A stretch of 64,000 nt of DNA from assembly GCA_015680905.1 (NCBI GenBank), contig JADFTS010000040.1, positions 186,001 through 250,000 on the forward strand. Direction: 5' to 3'. The translations under genes and the position numbers were made by a program. Shown here one piece after another: positions 63,301-64,000 of this stretch. Below the pieces are notes generated by a model that saw only the letters and a list, made by a program, of their open reading frames with translations, ran no database searches and was not told the DNA's origin. Positions within the stretch are counted from its first letter, which is position 1, and each line of letters starts with the position of its first letter. This DNA comes from Coptis chinensis. Taxonomy: Eukaryota; Streptophyta; Magnoliopsida; Ranunculales; Ranunculaceae.

Positions 63301-63956
63301 TATCATGTGTTGCAGGCAACCTAGGAACTACATATTTTGAGCAGGGCCAGCTTGATTTGGCCATTCTCCATTACAAGCAAGCCATTGCATGTGATTCTAG
63401 ATTCTTGGAGGCATATAGCAATTTGGTTGGTTCTATTGTCTTTGTTGGTGTATCATGTTTTTTTTTTGGGGGGGGGGGAAGTTGGTATCATCTTCTGCTT
63501 TGTAACCTTTAATCTGTTTCCATTGGTAGGGTAATGCACTGAAAGATTCGGGTAGGGTTGAGGAAGCAATCCATTGCTATCGCGTAAGTTCAACACAGGT
63601 TTTACTAGAAGTTGTTTTGATATTGTCTTGTTTCTCCTGGACTTTGTTCTAATGCCATGTCATTGGTCTTGTTTAGTCTTTGCTGGGACTCCAACCTGAC
63701 CACCCACAGGCTCTCACAAATCTCGGAAACATATATATGGAATGGTATACTCTCACTACATCTTTTGCTGCAAGTCATATGAGCTATAGATGGTGTTCAA
63801 AAGTATCTCTTGATTCTGGTCAAAGGTTTTAGATTTATCTTTTCAAATTGCAGGAACATGCTGAGTAACGCTGCTACATGTTATAAGGCAACATTGTCTG
63901 TAACAACAGGACTGTCTGCTCCTTTTAGTAATTTAGCTATCATTTACAAACAACAG
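57368..63956 (+). CDS. SEC: SECRET AGENT-type O-GlcNAc transferase, TPR half (3' end beyond window)
   Basis: Transfers GlcNAc to Ser/Thr of nuclear and cytosolic proteins such as DELLA regulators. Thirteen exons are visible, all in phase: 57368-57560, 58814-58959, 59141-59239, 59363-59413, 60897-61013, 61098-61154, 61487-61606, 61837-61899, 61996-62074, 63316-63425, 63530-63583, 63677-63744 and 63854-63956. A Gln-rich lead (MMLSLQNDTRFQQQQQKKQN) precedes tandem 34-residue TPRs: NEEALHLNPRFAECYGNMAN, LRPNCAVAFGNLGTTYFEQG, DSRFLEAYSNLGNALKDSGR, and NLGNIYMEWN leading to TTGLSAPFSNLAIIYKQQ. These match SEC more closely than its relative SPINDLY (inference from memory). The last donor is at 63957. 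The remaining TPRs and the catalytic GT41 domain lie outside the window. The first exon is less conserved in the family, so the start is less sure. Confidence 0.93.
59844..60010. mobile_element. Small MITE in SEC intron 4, copy a
   Basis: Imperfect 13-bp terminal inverted repeats: GTAACATGGACAC on the left, GTGTCAATGTAAC on the right. The interior is built of GTGTCGGATAC words in direct and inverted order, so it can fold almost end to end. 167 bp, no coding capacity. Confidence 0.7.
60147..60287. mobile_element. Small MITE in SEC intron 4, copy b
   Basis: Left end GTTACATTGACACGG, right end GTGTGCCTATGTAAC, an imperfect inverted pair. It shares GTGTCTGACATGGCAAAATA with the element in the RING gene intron. 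141 bp. It lies about 140 bp downstream of copy a in the same intron. Confidence 0.7.
62075..63315. other. Large SEC intron 9
   Basis: 1.24 kb intron. A minus-strand frame at 62872-63306 has no motif I can name and no transposon ends. The phrase ATGTATGACTCCTG..GTCATAT occurs twice near 62500-62560. Confidence 0.45.
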
Positions 63957-64000
63957 GTACTGGCACATTTGAACGGTTTTTAATCTTTATGATAGAAAAT

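Noticed and set aside
63462-63480. T-run followed by G-run in SEC intron 10 as a structural element
   Set aside because: Simple homopolymer tract inside an intron; the length may also be a sequencing artefact.

Overview
The window is nuclear DNA from a flowering plant, most likely a dicot. The genes are split by many AT-rich GT-AG introns. Recognisable products are plant-specific: oleoyl-ACP thioesterase FATA, a SECRET AGENT-type O-GlcNAc transferase, MORF organellar RNA-editing factors and an Ole e 1-like pollen protein. Intergenic space is filled with small non-autonomous DNA transposons. There are no operons, and I saw no tRNA, rRNA or CRISPR array.

Left part (1-16.6 kb). It opens with the 3' end of one copy of an uncharacterised plant gene family whose N-terminus reads MAYIPPHKRH. 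A second, nearly full copy lies at 13.4-16.6 kb and carries a +1 frameshift. Between them are a badly damaged PP2A catalytic-subunit pseudogene (4.5-5.4 kb), a minus-strand MORF-like gene with two successive MORF modules (8.4-10.7 kb), a LINE reverse-transcriptase fragment and two copies of an hAT-like repeat.

Middle part (16.6-40 kb). This is a repeat-rich accessory region. A segment starting with the last exon of the uncharacterised family occurs twice in direct orientation (24.0-33.0 and 33.0-40.0 kb). Each copy carries decaying exons of an unidentified gene. Arrays of a degenerate repeat of about 150 bp (key motif GATGCGGTCGAGG) recur at four places. Nested in this region are a 952-bp PIF/Harbinger-type element with a TTA target duplication, a 500-bp hAT-type element with an 8-bp target duplication, and a 499-bp insertion with a 10-bp target duplication. 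The one intact-looking gene here is the Ole e 1-like gene on the minus strand at 22.1-22.8 kb.

Right part (40-64 kb). This is ordinary gene space with four well-formed genes: a RING-finger E3 ligase (+, 40.7-43.4 kb), FATA (-, 44.8-48.6 kb), an ERD2/KDEL-receptor-like membrane protein (-, 51.9-56.0 kb) and the TPR half of SECRET AGENT (+, 57.4 kb to beyond the window end). Every exon junction in these four keeps phase. The ERD2-like and SECRET AGENT genes are divergent and share a 1.35-kb intergenic region. The genes do not form a common pathway. The window's main interest is its duplication and transposition history, in which paralogous copies act as empty-site controls for one another.
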